From UBA1127 sp965116355 (GTDB lineage: Bacteria; Chloroflexota; Dehalococcoidia; Lucifugimonadales; UBA1127): a stretch of 64,000 nucleotides of DNA. The notes beneath the pieces are model-generated. The model was not told where the DNA came from and did no database searches. It worked only from the letters and a program-made list of their open reading frames with translations. Shown here piece by piece: positions 8,576-16,863 of the stretch. The stretch lies in NCBI GenBank assembly GCA_965116355.1, contig OZ220679.1, positions 1,612,001 through 1,676,000 of the forward strand, in the 5' to 3' direction. Position 1 is the stretch's first letter; the number at the start of each line of letters is the position of its first letter. The translations under genes were made by a program, and so were the position numbers.

Positions 8576-9073
8576 TTACGCCGGGGCAACCTCACGCAGG
8601 CGGCCCGTCGCGACGTCGTAGACGAAGCCCCGCACGCCGTCCTTGTGCGGGATGAACGGGCTCGCGTGGATGCGCGCCATCGATTGCCGCACGTCGCCGT
8701 CCAGGTCCGCAAACGCCTCCATCGCGAAGGCCGGGCGCAGCCCCGTGTCGGCCTGGATGGCGTCCTTCACATCGTCGTCGTGGAAGGTCATCATGCCGCA
8801 GTCCGTGTGGTGGATGAGCATGATCTCCCGCGTTCCCAGCAGCCGCTGCGAGATCACCAGCGAGCGCACTGCGTCGTCGGTGATGACGCCCCCGGCGTTG
8901 CGGATGACGTGCGCGTCGCCCTCGGCGATGCCCAGCAGCGCGTGCACGTTGAGCCGCGCGTCCATGCAGGCGACCACCGCCAGCCCCAGCGCCGGCGGCG
9001 CATGCTGCCCGCCCGTCGAGAACCCCGCGGCGTAGCCCCCGTTGCGCTGCAGCACGTCGTCGATGGCGCTCAA
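8576..9073 (-). CDS. Beta-carbonic anhydrase
   Basis: 165 residues. Zinc ligands and partners of beta-class carbonic anhydrases are visible: Cys36, Asp38 and Arg40 in ACMDAR, and His89 and Cys92 in HTDCG. RNAGG (58-62) is also typical. It interconverts CO2 and bicarbonate in the cytoplasm. Length and spacing match the small type II group exemplified by mycobacterial Rv1284. The start is TTG at 9073, with GGGAGGAGCGCA immediately upstream. It lies 37 bases after a SulP transporter gene on the same strand, which suggests coupled bicarbonate transport and hydration. Confidence 0.92.
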   Translation of the reverse strand: MSAIDDVLQRNGGYAAGFSTGGQHAPPALGLAVVACMDARLNVHALLGIAEGDAHVIRNAGGVITDDAVRSLVISQRLLGTREIMLIHHTDCGMMTFHDDDVKDAIQADTGLRPAFAMEAFADLDGDVRQSMARIHASPFIPHKDGVRGFVYDVATGRLREVAPA

Positions 9074-9110
9074 TGCGCTCCTCCCACTCAGTCCGGCGCG
9101 GCGCCGAGGC

Positions 9111-10751
9111 CTACGCCTCCAGCGTCTCCCCTGCCGGCTCCAGCCCCAGCAGCCGCCCGGCGATGGCCCGGGCCCCGTCCATGTCCTCCGTCACCTGGTC
9201 CTCCGGCACCCCGTCGAGCGAGCGCAGGGCTTGCATTGTCAACGCGGGCTGCCCGGACAGGCCCATCACGATGGGGGCCGTGTCTTCCGCCAGCGCGTTG
9301 TCCACAAGCTCCTCCACCACCAGCGCGGCGCTGTCGTCCATGAAAACCGTCTCTGAGAAATCGAAGATCACCACGTCGTGCTCGCGGATGTCCCTGCCGA
9401 TGGTCGTGATCAACTTGTGGGACGACGCCACCGTGAACGCTCCTCGCAGCAACACCATGCCCACCCGCGCCGAGTAATCGTCGATCTCGTCCCGGAAAGA
9501 GTTGCCGAAGAAGACCTTGTCCAGAATCGGGACGGAAACCACGCTGTCGAGCTGCAGCCGCTCGAACTGCCGCGACGTCGCCATGCTCGCCGTGATCAGC
9601 CCGATGGCCACCGCGGTCACCAGGTCGACGAAGACCGTCATGAACATCGTCACGGCCATGACCATCAGGTGCTCGCGCTGGACGTGCAGCAGACGAGTGA
9701 GGAAGCGCCAGTCGATGATGTCCCAACCCACCTTCATCAGGATGCCGGCGAGACAAGCGTGGGGGATGACCTCCACGTACCGCGCCAGTCCCATGATCAG
9801 CGCCAGCAATATGGCGGCCCGGATGACGCCCGAGATCGGCGTCCTGCCGCCGGCGCGGATGTTGATGACGGTGCCCATCGTTGCGCCCGCGCCCGGCAGC
9901 CCGCCCAGGATGCCCGCCGCCATGTTCCCGATGCCCTGCCCCACCAGCTCGCGGTTGGCGTTGTGCTGCGTCCGCGTCATGGAGTCCGCAATAAGCGACG
10001 TCAGCAGGCTGTCGATGGAGCCCAGCAGCGCGATGGTCAGCGCCGGCTGTACCGCCCGCGCCAGGATGTCGAGCGAGAGGTCGGGCATCTGCGGTATGGG
10101 CAACCCCGTCGGCACCGTGCCGATGGTCGGCGCGTCGGTCAGCCACAGCACGCCGAGCAGCGTCCCGGCCGTCAGCGCCACCAGCGTCGGCGGCAGGATG
10201 CGCCGCAGCCGCGCGGGCCAGAGCACGCCGACGGCCAGCGTCACGGCGGCGATGGTGAAGGCGCCCCAGTGGAAGTTGTCGAGGGCGTCGACCCACCCGC
10301 GCACCGAGGCGAGGGCCCCTCCCTCCGCGACGGGCATGCCCATGAAGGGCAGCGTCTGCAGCAGGATGATGATGACGCCGATGCCCGACATGAAGCCGGA
10401 GATGACCGAGTACGGCGTGAAGGCGATGAACCGGCCGATGCCCACCAGTCCCAGCAGCACCTGGAAGAGCCCGGCCATGATGACGATGGTGAAGGCGGCG
10501 GCGAGGTTGTCCGCGTGGAGGGTGACGACCACGGCCATCGCGACGGCCATCGGGCCCGTGGGGCCGGAGATCTGCGACCGCGTGCCGCCGAAGACCGCCG
10601 CGAAGAACCCGACGGCGATGGCGCCGTAGATGCCGGCCAGCGCCCCCAACCCGGAGGCCTCGCCGAACGCCAACGCCACGGGCAGCCCCACCACCGCGGC
10701 GGTGACTCCCCCGAACAGGTCCCCTTTGAACGCTCGAAGGTATTGCTGCAT
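9111..10751 (-). CDS. SulP-family anion (sulfate/bicarbonate) transporter with STAS domain
   Basis: 546 residues starting MQQYLRAFKGDLFGGVTAAV. The N-terminal 400 residues form the multi-helix SulP transporter (GGTRSQISGPTGPMAVAMAV is the family's typical first signature), followed by a cytoplasmic STAS domain with FDFSETVFMDDSAA. SulP proteins carry sulfate, bicarbonate or other anions. The adjacent carbonic anhydrase favours bicarbonate, by inference. ATG 10751 aligns with the start of its tandem paralogue; the longer reading frame to 10796 is unlikely. Base composition is typical of the window. Confidence 0.88.
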   Translation of the reverse strand: MQQYLRAFKGDLFGGVTAAVVGLPVALAFGEASGLGALAGIYGAIAVGFFAAVFGGTRSQISGPTGPMAVAMAVVVTLHADNLAAAFTIVIMAGLFQVLLGLVGIGRFIAFTPYSVISGFMSGIGVIIILLQTLPFMGMPVAEGGALASVRGWVDALDNFHWGAFTIAAVTLAVGVLWPARLRRILPPTLVALTAGTLLGVLWLTDAPTIGTVPTGLPIPQMPDLSLDILARAVQPALTIALLGSIDSLLTSLIADSMTRTQHNANRELVGQGIGNMAAGILGGLPGAGATMGTVINIRAGGRTPISGVIRAAILLALIMGLARYVEVIPHACLAGILMKVGWDIIDWRFLTRLLHVQREHLMVMAVTMFMTVFVDLVTAVAIGLITASMATSRQFERLQLDSVVSVPILDKVFFGNSFRDEIDDYSARVGMVLLRGAFTVASSHKLITTIGRDIREHDVVIFDFSETVFMDDSAALVVEELVDNALAEDTAPIVMGLSGQPALTMQALRSLDGVPEDQVTEDMDGARAIAGRLLGLEPAGETLEA

Positions 10752-10833
10752 TGCCCAGCCCCCACGCCGCGTCCCGTCTACCCTGGGCATCCACAAACTC
10801 CGGCGCCTGATCTTCGCGCCGGAGAGCAGCGCG

Positions 10834-10862
10834 AGTGTATACCACTGCCAGTGGCGTGTCAG
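10834..10862 (-). promoter_or_regulatory. Promoter candidate for the first SulP gene
   Basis: On the minus strand CTGACA (10862-10857), 17-base spacer, TACACT (10839-10834), about 83 bases before the SulP start. It lies in the 184-base gap between the two SulP genes. This suggests the SulP/carbonic anhydrase pair can be transcribed separately from the upstream SulP copy. Confidence 0.5.
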
Positions 10863-10935
10863 CAGCAGACTGTGTTATCTCCATTGACGGAGATGCGGCC
10901 GGTCAGGGGAATGAAGAGGCCGGCCTGCACGCGAG

Positions 10936-12912
10936 TCATCGCTCGCCGTCGCCATCCGCCCCATCGGTTGGAGGGGAGTATTGCTGCCCCGCTGCCTGCG
11001 ACGCCAGGTCCGCCAGCCGCCGCCAGTAGGTTGCAGCGTCCAGATCGCCCGCCGCAAAGAGGACATCCAGCTGCGCCTTTTGGGACGCGGCGGCGCCGGT
11101 CCCGTCGGAGATTGCCGGGTCCCCATCATGGTTGACGTGAGGGTGATCGGAGGCCCGGCGCCATCGCAGCAAGGCCGCGCCCGCCAGGCCGACGAATGCC
11201 GCGCCGGCGACCCCGGAAAGCAGGCCGTTCAGAAAGCCGTTGCCATGCGCCTGGGTTTGCGTTATCTCCCGGTGGATGGGCGCCGCCGGCCCCAGCTTCA
11301 CCCCCAGTACCCGCGCGGCTACCGCCCGGGCGCCGTCCATGTCGGCCACAATGTGGTCGGCGGGGACCTGTTTCAGCACGTCAAGCGCGGCAAGGTTATC
11401 GGCCGGCCGGCCTGAGAGGCCCATCACGATGCATTGGGTGTTCATGGTTCTGGCAGTCTCTACAAGCTGCTCCACCACCAGGGCCGCGCTGTCGTCTACG
11501 TACACTGTGCCGGAGAAGTCGAGGATGACGACCTCATGGTCCCGGATGTCCGCGCCGATGGTCTCGATGAGCTTGCTGGAGGATGCGACCGTAAAGGCGC
11601 CCCTGAGGGCCACCAGTCCCACTCTCGCTGAAAAGCGGTTGTGCTCCTCGCCATTGTCCTCGAAGCCAAAGAAGCTCTGGTCGAGGATGGGCACGGAAAC
11701 GACGCTGTCCGACTCTAGGCGCTCGAACTGTCGTGCGCTGGTTACGGCGGCCGCAATCATGCCCACGGCCACGGCGGCCACAAGGTCCAGAAACACCGTC
11801 AGCCCGAACGTGAGGAGCATGACGACCAGGTGTTCACGCTGTACGCGGTGCATTCGGGTGACGAATCGCCAGTCGATAGTGTCCAGGGCGACTTTCACCA
11901 GGAGACCGGCGAGAACGGCGTTGGGTATCGCCCCAACATATCCCCCCAGCGAGAGCACCATGATCACCAGGATGGCTACGGAAATCACTCCGGAGAGGTA
12001 GGTCGTTCCGCCTGCGCGGATATTCGCCACCGTGCTTGGCGTAGCCCCTGCCCCGGGCAGACCCCGGAACAACCCGGTGATCACGTTGCCCATCCCTTGG
12101 GCCAGCAGTTCCCTGCTCGGGTCGTTCCGCGTGCGTGTCATCGAGTCCGCCACGAGGGCGGTGAGCAAGGTGTCCACAGAGCCCACCAGCGCTATAACCA
12201 GGGCCGGCTCAACGGCGCGAACGAGTACGTCAGGAGCCAATTCCGGCAACTGGAAGGCAGGCAGGGCCGTCGATACGGCGCCGATTGTTGGGGCGTCAGT
12301 GAGCCATGCAACGCCCATAATGGTCCCAATCCCCAGGGCGACCAGGATTGAGGGCACATACCTTTCGTATCGCCTTGGCCAGAGCATAGCCACCGCCAGG
12401 GTGACGGCGGCTATGGCCAAGGCGCTGACCTCAAAATGCTCGAAGACTTCCGAAAAGTTGCGGAGTGTGCCGATTGGCCCGCCAGCCGCGACGGGCGCCC
12501 CCAGGAAGGGTAGGGTCTGGACCAGAATGATGATCACCCCTACCCCGGTCATGAACCCGGATATGACGGAGTAGGGTGTATACGTGACGTAACGACCGAT
12601 TCTCAGCAGGCCGAACAACATTTGTATCAGCCCAGCCATGATGACAATCGTGAAGGCTTGAGCGATGTTGTCGGCGTGGCTGCTGACGATAACAGCCATT
12701 GCCACCGTCATTGAGCCTGTAGGGCCTGATATCATCCCCCGGGTGCCGCCGAACACGGCGGCGAAGAAGCCGACGGCGATTGCTCCGTAGATGCCCGCAG
12801 CCGGGTCGAGACCTGCGGCCAAGCCGAAGGCCAGCGCCACAGGCAGCCCCACCACTGCGGCGGTGACTCCTCCAAAGACGTCGCCCTTAAGAGAATGAAG
12901 GTACTGCTGCAT
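10936..12912 (-). CDS. SulP-family anion transporter with STAS domain and extra C-terminal helix/SHOCT-like tail
   Basis: 658 residues; a paralogue of the downstream SulP (starts MQQYLHSLKGDVFGGVTAAV). SulP membrane domain to about 400, STAS domain to about 535 (DFSGTVYVDDSAA). After this comes an extension absent from the neighbour: a glycine/alanine-rich transmembrane helix (GVAGAAFVGLAGAALLRWRR), then a polar stretch, then LFAAGDLDAATYWRRLADL. That last segment resembles the short helical SHOCT motif found at the ends of membrane proteins. Third codon positions look less G/C-rich than in the neighbour, suggesting separate acquisition rather than a fresh duplication. Substrate cannot be read from sequence. 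Confidence 0.85.
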   Translation of the reverse strand: MQQYLHSLKGDVFGGVTAAVVGLPVALAFGLAAGLDPAAGIYGAIAVGFFAAVFGGTRGMISGPTGSMTVAMAVIVSSHADNIAQAFTIVIMAGLIQMLFGLLRIGRYVTYTPYSVISGFMTGVGVIIILVQTLPFLGAPVAAGGPIGTLRNFSEVFEHFEVSALAIAAVTLAVAMLWPRRYERYVPSILVALGIGTIMGVAWLTDAPTIGAVSTALPAFQLPELAPDVLVRAVEPALVIALVGSVDTLLTALVADSMTRTRNDPSRELLAQGMGNVITGLFRGLPGAGATPSTVANIRAGGTTYLSGVISVAILVIMVLSLGGYVGAIPNAVLAGLLVKVALDTIDWRFVTRMHRVQREHLVVMLLTFGLTVFLDLVAAVAVGMIAAAVTSARQFERLESDSVVSVPILDQSFFGFEDNGEEHNRFSARVGLVALRGAFTVASSSKLIETIGADIRDHEVVILDFSGTVYVDDSAALVVEQLVETARTMNTQCIVMGLSGRPADNLAALDVLKQVPADHIVADMDGARAVAARVLGVKLGPAAPIHREITQTQAHGNGFLNGLLSGVAGAAFVGLAGAALLRWRRASDHPHVNHDGDPAISDGTGAAASQKAQLDVLFAAGDLDAATYWRRLADLASQAAGQQYSPPTDGADGDGER

Positions 12913-12993
12913 GCCCAGCCCTGCACTGCAATCCGGATATGCTTCAGGACAAGCGCGGTCCGACCAACCCGAACCGCTTTAGAGCGACGACAG

Positions 12994-12999
12994 TTTATA
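12994..12999 (-). promoter_or_regulatory. -10 element candidate (TATAAA) before the second SulP gene
   Basis: The 236-base gap between the SulP gene and the small Tat-signal gene is AT-rich at 12980-13080. On the minus strand it holds TATAAA with TTACAT and CTGCTT upstream as weak -35 choices. No other feature is seen in this gap. Confidence 0.35.
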
Positions 13000-13148
13000 C
13001 TACATTCGGAAATATGTAAGCAGCAGTACTACGCCAGTTGTAATGGTACGTAAAGTACGCCACACAGGATGATCAGACCAATTGGAATAGCGCATCTGGA
13101 CGAGTGGCAGGGCGGACCAGGGTAGGAGGCGGGGCGCTCAGAGGGCGG

Positions 13149-13367
13149 CTACTTGCCGTGGTTGCGGAGGAACTCCTCGACGGCCCCCGGCCTCGGCTGG
13201 AAGATGGAGCCCTCGCCGGGGATGCCCTCGAGCTTGTTGGAGCGCCGGAAGGGGTTGACCCGCAGCGGCAGCGACACGATGGCGGCGACGGCCAGCGCGG
13301 CCGCGCCGAGCCCCAGCACCTGCCGCCGGTCCAGGCCGTTCTTCTTGACGTTCTCTGCGTTGTCCAC
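13149..13367 (-). CDS. Small protein with Tat-like signal anchor, function unknown
   Basis: 72 residues starting at GTG 13367, which follows GGGAGG. DRRQVLGLGAAALAVAAIVSLPL resembles a twin-arginine signal or uncleaved anchor, followed by a 35-residue polar tail (NPFRRSNK to EEFLRNHGK). I do not recognise the family; short proteins of this layout often accompany redox complexes. The long upstream extension to 13472 is not supported. It stands alone between the SulP gene and a divergent gene. Confidence 0.6.
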   Translation of the reverse strand: MDNAENVKKNGLDRRQVLGLGAAALAVAAIVSLPLRVNPFRRSNKLEGIPGEGSIFQPRPGAVEEFLRNHGK

Positions 13368-13524
13368 AGTCCCTCCCTTGCGCTGAGCGCCTTTCACTGT
13401 AGCGTGACGCGGAAGGCGTGACAACCCCCGGAACGGCCTCCGGCGAGCCTCCCTTGCCGCAGCGGTCGCCATCGACTACGATTGCACACTCGCTCTCAGG
13501 GGAAGCCGTCACGAAGGGGATCAT

Positions 13525-13998
13525 ATGACCGCCCGCCGCAAGACCGTGTACCTCGCCAACGCCTACGGGTTCTCCGCGCAGCAGCGCGCGACCGTGCTGC
13601 CGCAGTTGGTTGCCGCGTTGGAGTCCCTCGGCCTCGAGGTATGGGAGCCCTTCGAGCGCAACAACCAGACGGCCAACCTGGCAGAGGGTTGGGCCTACCG
13701 CGTCGGGCAAGCCGACGTGCGCGACGTGCGGGAGGCCGACGCGATCTTCGCCGTCGTCAACGGCGTCCCGCCGGACGAGGGCGTCATGGTCGAGCTGGGC
13801 ATCGCCATAGCCCTCGGCAAGCCCACATTCCTCTTCCGGGACGACTTTCGCCGCGCCACGGACTCCGAGCACTACCCCCTCAACCTCATGCTCTTCGCGG
13901 GCTTGCCGGAACACGGCTGGGAGCGCTACTACTACACCTCCATCGAGGAGATACCCTCCCCGGACAAGGAGCTGGCCCGCTGGGCCGCCCAACCCTAA
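13525..13998 (+). CDS. Nucleoside 2-deoxyribosyltransferase family protein
   Basis: 157 residues of the nucleoside 2-deoxyribosyltransferase fold. Typical residues are visible: the ADAIFAVVNG strand (Asp72, Asn79), DEGVMVELGIAIALGKP with the expected catalytic Glu90, and PLNLMLF with Asn120. The family transfers deoxyribose between bases or hydrolyses nucleotide N-glycosidic bonds; the substrate is not evident here. ATG follows AAGGGGATCAT. It is followed by palindromic repeats, so probably monocistronic. Confidence 0.82.
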   Translation: MTARRKTVYLANAYGFSAQQRATVLPQLVAALESLGLEVWEPFERNNQTANLAEGWAYRVGQADVRDVREADAIFAVVNGVPPDEGVMVELGIAIALGKPTFLFRDDFRRATDSEHYPLNLMLFAGLPEHGWERYYYTSIEEIPSPDKELARWAAQP

Positions 13999-14004
13999 GC
14001 TCCT

Positions 14005-14115
14005 CGTTTTACCGGCGAAAGCCGGTATCCGGTTCGTAGGGGCGAGTCGTGACTCGCCCGTCCCCCGCTCGCCCTGACTCCGTCTTGAGCTCGACGAAGG
14101 AGCCTGTCGAAGGGC
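14005..14115. repeat. Cluster of short palindromic intergenic repeats
   Basis: Three elements lie end to end: TTTTACCGGCGAAAGCCGGT type (14005-14030), a GGGGCGAGTCGTGACTCGCCC palindrome at 14038-14058 and a degenerate CTTGAGCTCGACGAAGG/CCTGTCGAAGGG element (14080-14115). The first and third types recur through the window in intergenic gaps. Confidence 0.75.
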
Positions 14116-14165
14116 CGCACCCCCCTTCCTTGCGCCCCGGCCCGCCGGCGTGCCACACTCCTGCC

Positions 14166-15278
14166 ATGCACAGCCACCCCCACACCGACGTCGTCGGCAG
14201 CATGCTGCGCCCGCCCGCGTTGAAGGCCGCCCGCGACGCCCTCGCCGCCGGCGCGATGACGCCCGCCGCGTTCAAGCGCATCGAAGATGCCGCCGTTGAT
14301 GACGCCCTCGCCGCGCAGGAGGCCGCCGGCCTCGAGGTGGTGACCGACGGCGAGATGCGCCGCACCTCCTTCCAGAGCCAGCTCACGGAGGCCGTCGACG
14401 GCTTCGCCAACGCCTCCATCGACGCCTTCCTCTGGGGCGACTGGCACGGTGACGAGGCCGTCGGCGACGCCAACCGCCCCCGCCCCGAGGGGCTCTCCGT
14501 CAGCGGCAGGCTGCGCGTGCGCCGCCGCCTCTCGACGGAGGAGTTCGCCTACCTCCGCGCCCGCACGACGCGCATTCCAAAGGTGACGCTGCCCAGCCCC
14601 ACGCTGTTCGCCAGCGTCTGGCAGGGCCCCGACGCCGATGGCGCCTACCCCACCATCGAGGCTTTCGTGGAGGACGTCGCCCGCATCATGCGCGACGAGG
14701 TCGCGGAGCTGGTGCGCCTCGGTTGCGAGTACATCCACCTCGACGCGCCCCACTACCCGCTGGTGCTGGACCCGTCGTGGGCCGGCTTCTACGCCGCCCG
14801 AGGCTGGTCGGCCGAGGACTGGGTGGCCTACGGCGTGGAGCTGGACAACTGGGTCATGGACGGATGGCCCGGCGTCACCTTCGGCTTTCACCTGTGCAAG
14901 GGCAATCAGGGCAGCCGTTGGCTCGTCGAGGGCGGCTACGACTCAATGGTCGACACCGTCCTCCGTCGCGTCACGGCCCAGCGCCTCCTGCTGGAGTACG
15001 ACGACGCCCGCTCCGGCGGCTTCGAGCCCCTCCACGGCGTCCCCGACGACCGCATCGTCGTCCTCGGCCTCGTCACGACGAAGTCCGGCCGCCTCGAGCG
15101 CCAGGGTGACCTCCTCGCCCGCATAGACGCCGCCGCCCGTCACTTCCCCCGCGAGCAGCTCGCCCTCAGCCCCCAGTGCGGTTTCGGCACGTCGCTCGTC
15201 GGCAACAACCTCACCATCGACGAGCAGAACGCCAAGCTGCGCCTGGTTGCGGACACGGCGAAAAGAGCGTGGGGTTAG
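14166..15278 (+). CDS. Cobalamin-independent methionine synthase (MetE C-terminal)-like protein
   Basis: 370 residues of the UROD/MetE-like barrel family. It begins MHSHPHTDVVGSMLRP, matching the usual N-terminal 'vGS.lRp' pattern. Zinc ligands of MetE enzymes appear as HLCKG (His and Cys) and a late SPQCGFGT cysteine; HLDAPHY is the conserved aspartate segment. Stand-alone domains of this size transfer methyl groups to thiols such as homocysteine, but the methyl donor is unknown. ATG 14166 lacks an SD and lies 6 bases after CACACT, suggesting a leaderless mRNA. The upstream extension to 14049 runs through repeat DNA and is rejected. Confidence 0.82.
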   Translation: MHSHPHTDVVGSMLRPPALKAARDALAAGAMTPAAFKRIEDAAVDDALAAQEAAGLEVVTDGEMRRTSFQSQLTEAVDGFANASIDAFLWGDWHGDEAVGDANRPRPEGLSVSGRLRVRRRLSTEEFAYLRARTTRIPKVTLPSPTLFASVWQGPDADGAYPTIEAFVEDVARIMRDEVAELVRLGCEYIHLDAPHYPLVLDPSWAGFYAARGWSAEDWVAYGVELDNWVMDGWPGVTFGFHLCKGNQGSRWLVEGGYDSMVDTVLRRVTAQRLLLEYDDARSGGFEPLHGVPDDRIVVLGLVTTKSGRLERQGDLLARIDAAARHFPREQLALSPQCGFGTSLVGNNLTIDEQNAKLRLVADTAKRAWG

Positions 15279-15371
15279 CCAGTAGGTGCCTGTTCCCACC
15301 CACCCGTTTGTGGTAGAACGGTGGAGATTCGTACAGTCCCCATCAGGCACGAAGCCGGGAGGAGGAAACCG

Positions 15372-15785
15372 ATGGCAACGCTGAACAAGGTGTTGGGCGC
15401 CTACCTCGTGCTGACGGCCCTGGCCGTCGCCGTGCTCCTCATCGTCACGCCGATCATCCACGACGGCTCTTCGGACTACGACAACTGGAAGATCATGAAC
15501 TACTTCATGGTCGCGGGCGTGATCATCGCGCTGGTGGCCAACTTCATCTGCAAGCGAAAGCAGGACGCGGAGGGCGCGGAAAACCTTGGCGTCAGCCTGG
15601 CGTTCTACGGCGCCGTGGCCCTGACGATGCTCTTCTTCTGGGAGTGGTTCTGGACGCTGTTCCCGGACAACGAGACGGGGGACGCGGCCCTCTCGCACAT
15701 GGTCTACTTCCCGCTCGTCGACGCGCTCTACACGGTCATCGGCCTCTCGACGGGCAAGGCGCTCTGGCGCGCCTCGGAGGGGTAG
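15372..15785 (+). CDS. Four-helix integral membrane protein, function unknown
   Basis: 137 residues (MATLNKVLGAYLVLTALAVA...) with about four hydrophobic segments and an acidic loop (FPDNETGDAALSH). A very strong SD (GGAGGAGG) precedes ATG 15372. It resembles small hypothetical membrane proteins; I cannot assign a family. It is followed 60 bases later by a thioredoxin-like lipoprotein gene on the same strand, with no evident functional link. Confidence 0.65.
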   Translation: MATLNKVLGAYLVLTALAVAVLLIVTPIIHDGSSDYDNWKIMNYFMVAGVIIALVANFICKRKQDAEGAENLGVSLAFYGAVALTMLFFWEWFWTLFPDNETGDAALSHMVYFPLVDALYTVIGLSTGKALWRASEG

Positions 15786-15845
15786 GGGCGAAGGCAGGGC
15801 CTGGTTTCGTCAGTCGAGCATTTCAAGGGGAGACAAACCTTCTTT

Positions 15846-16385
15846 ATGATTGTGTCCAGAATCGCTGTTGGGTTTGCAATGGCACTGTTGCTGGCCAACA
15901 TCGTTGCGTGCGACTTCCAGCTCGGGAATTTCGGGGCCAGCATCGGCCCGGACGCCCCCAGCTACACCATCACCCTGCACCAGGGCGGCGGCGTGTTCGC
16001 GGAAGAGCAGGTCGAGTTTGACGACGCCAAGGACGAGGCGCCTCTGGTCGTCTACTATTTCAACGGCCGGTGTGAGCAGTGCGCCGTCGAGCTGGGTTTC
16101 TTGCAATCCGCCGCGGAGGAGAACGACGGTGAAGTCACCATGCTGGCCGTCGACTTGGGCCCAGCGACCGGTGAGGGCGGCCCTGACGGGGCCGAGGCGC
16201 TCCTCGCCGAGGCTGGGGCAACGTTCCCCGCCGGATACACCACCGACGCGTCGGTAGTGGCCAGCCACGGCATCGACGCGATTCCGACCATCGCCTTCTA
16301 CGGCGACGACGGCCACTACCGGACCAAGATCACGGGCGGCCTCAGCCCAACGCGATTGGAAGAGGCACTGCAGGACATCCAATAG
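15846..16385 (+). CDS. Thioredoxin-like (TlpA/ResA-type) lipoprotein
   Basis: 179 residues. The N-terminal helix ends IVAC (Cys22), a likely lipobox. The mature part has a thioredoxin fold: VVYYFNGRCEQCAVEL with a CxxC redox pair (CEQC) at about 76-79, and the cis-proline segment DAIPTIAFYGDDG at about 144-156. It would act on the outer face of the membrane as a thiol reductant or in cytochrome c maturation, which would suit the pentaheme cytochrome elsewhere in the window (inference). The SD is poorly placed. Confidence 0.75.
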   Translation: MIVSRIAVGFAMALLLANIVACDFQLGNFGASIGPDAPSYTITLHQGGGVFAEEQVEFDDAKDEAPLVVYYFNGRCEQCAVELGFLQSAAEENDGEVTMLAVDLGPATGEGGPDGAEALLAEAGATFPAGYTTDASVVASHGIDAIPTIAFYGDDGHYRTKITGGLSPTRLEEALQDIQ

Positions 16386-16415
16386 CGGGCATTGTGTCCC
16401 GCTATGCGCGATAAT
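16383..16415 (+). promoter_or_regulatory. Hairpin followed by a GATAAT -10 for a leaderless gene
   Basis: TAGCGGG (16383-16389) pairs with CCCGCTA (16398-16404), overlapping the end of the lipoprotein gene; it may act as a terminator. GATAAT (16410-16415) then lies 5 bases before the ATG of the DUF488 gene, leaving no room for an SD. Confidence 0.45.
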
Positions 16416-16420
16416 CAGCC

Positions 16421-16858
16421 ATGGACCTCTACACCATCGGCTTCACCAGGAAGACGGCGAGCGAGTTCTTCCGGCTGCTGCGTGAGTCGGAGGCGCGGCG
16501 CCTCGTCGACATCCGTCTACACCCCGGTGGCCAGCTCTCTGGCTTCGCCAAGCAGGCCGACCTCGCCTTCTTCCTCCGCGAGCTCTGCGGCATGGACTAC
16601 GTCCACATGCCCGTATTCTCCCCGACGCCCGCGATGTTCCAGGGCATTCGCAAGCTGCACCGCCACTGGCCCACGTACGAGCGCGAGTTCCGCGCCCTCA
16701 TGGAGGAGCGCCGCGTCGCCGAGACCGTCGACCGCGAGGCCCTCGCCAACTCCGTCCTGCTGTGCAGCGAGCACTCGCCCGATCACTGCCACCGCCGCCT
16801 CGTCGCCGAGCACCTGCAGCAGGCATGGGGCGACGTTGAGGTGGTGCACCTGGTATAG
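16421..16858 (+). CDS. DUF488 domain protein
   Basis: 145 residues. The family signature is complete: YTIGFTRKTASEFF at the start, LVDIRLHP, and near the C-terminus LLCSEHSPDHCHRRLVAEHL. DUF488 proteins are small, widespread and of unclear function; the C-x(7)-CHR motif suggests metal or nucleic acid binding. It converges with thiQ on the opposite strand, only 5 bases away. No SD; see the GATAAT element just upstream. Confidence 0.85.
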   Translation: MDLYTIGFTRKTASEFFRLLRESEARRLVDIRLHPGGQLSGFAKQADLAFFLRELCGMDYVHMPVFSPTPAMFQGIRKLHRHWPTYEREFRALMEERRVAETVDREALANSVLLCSEHSPDHCHRRLVAEHLQQAWGDVEVVHLV

Positions 16859-16863
16859 GGGGG

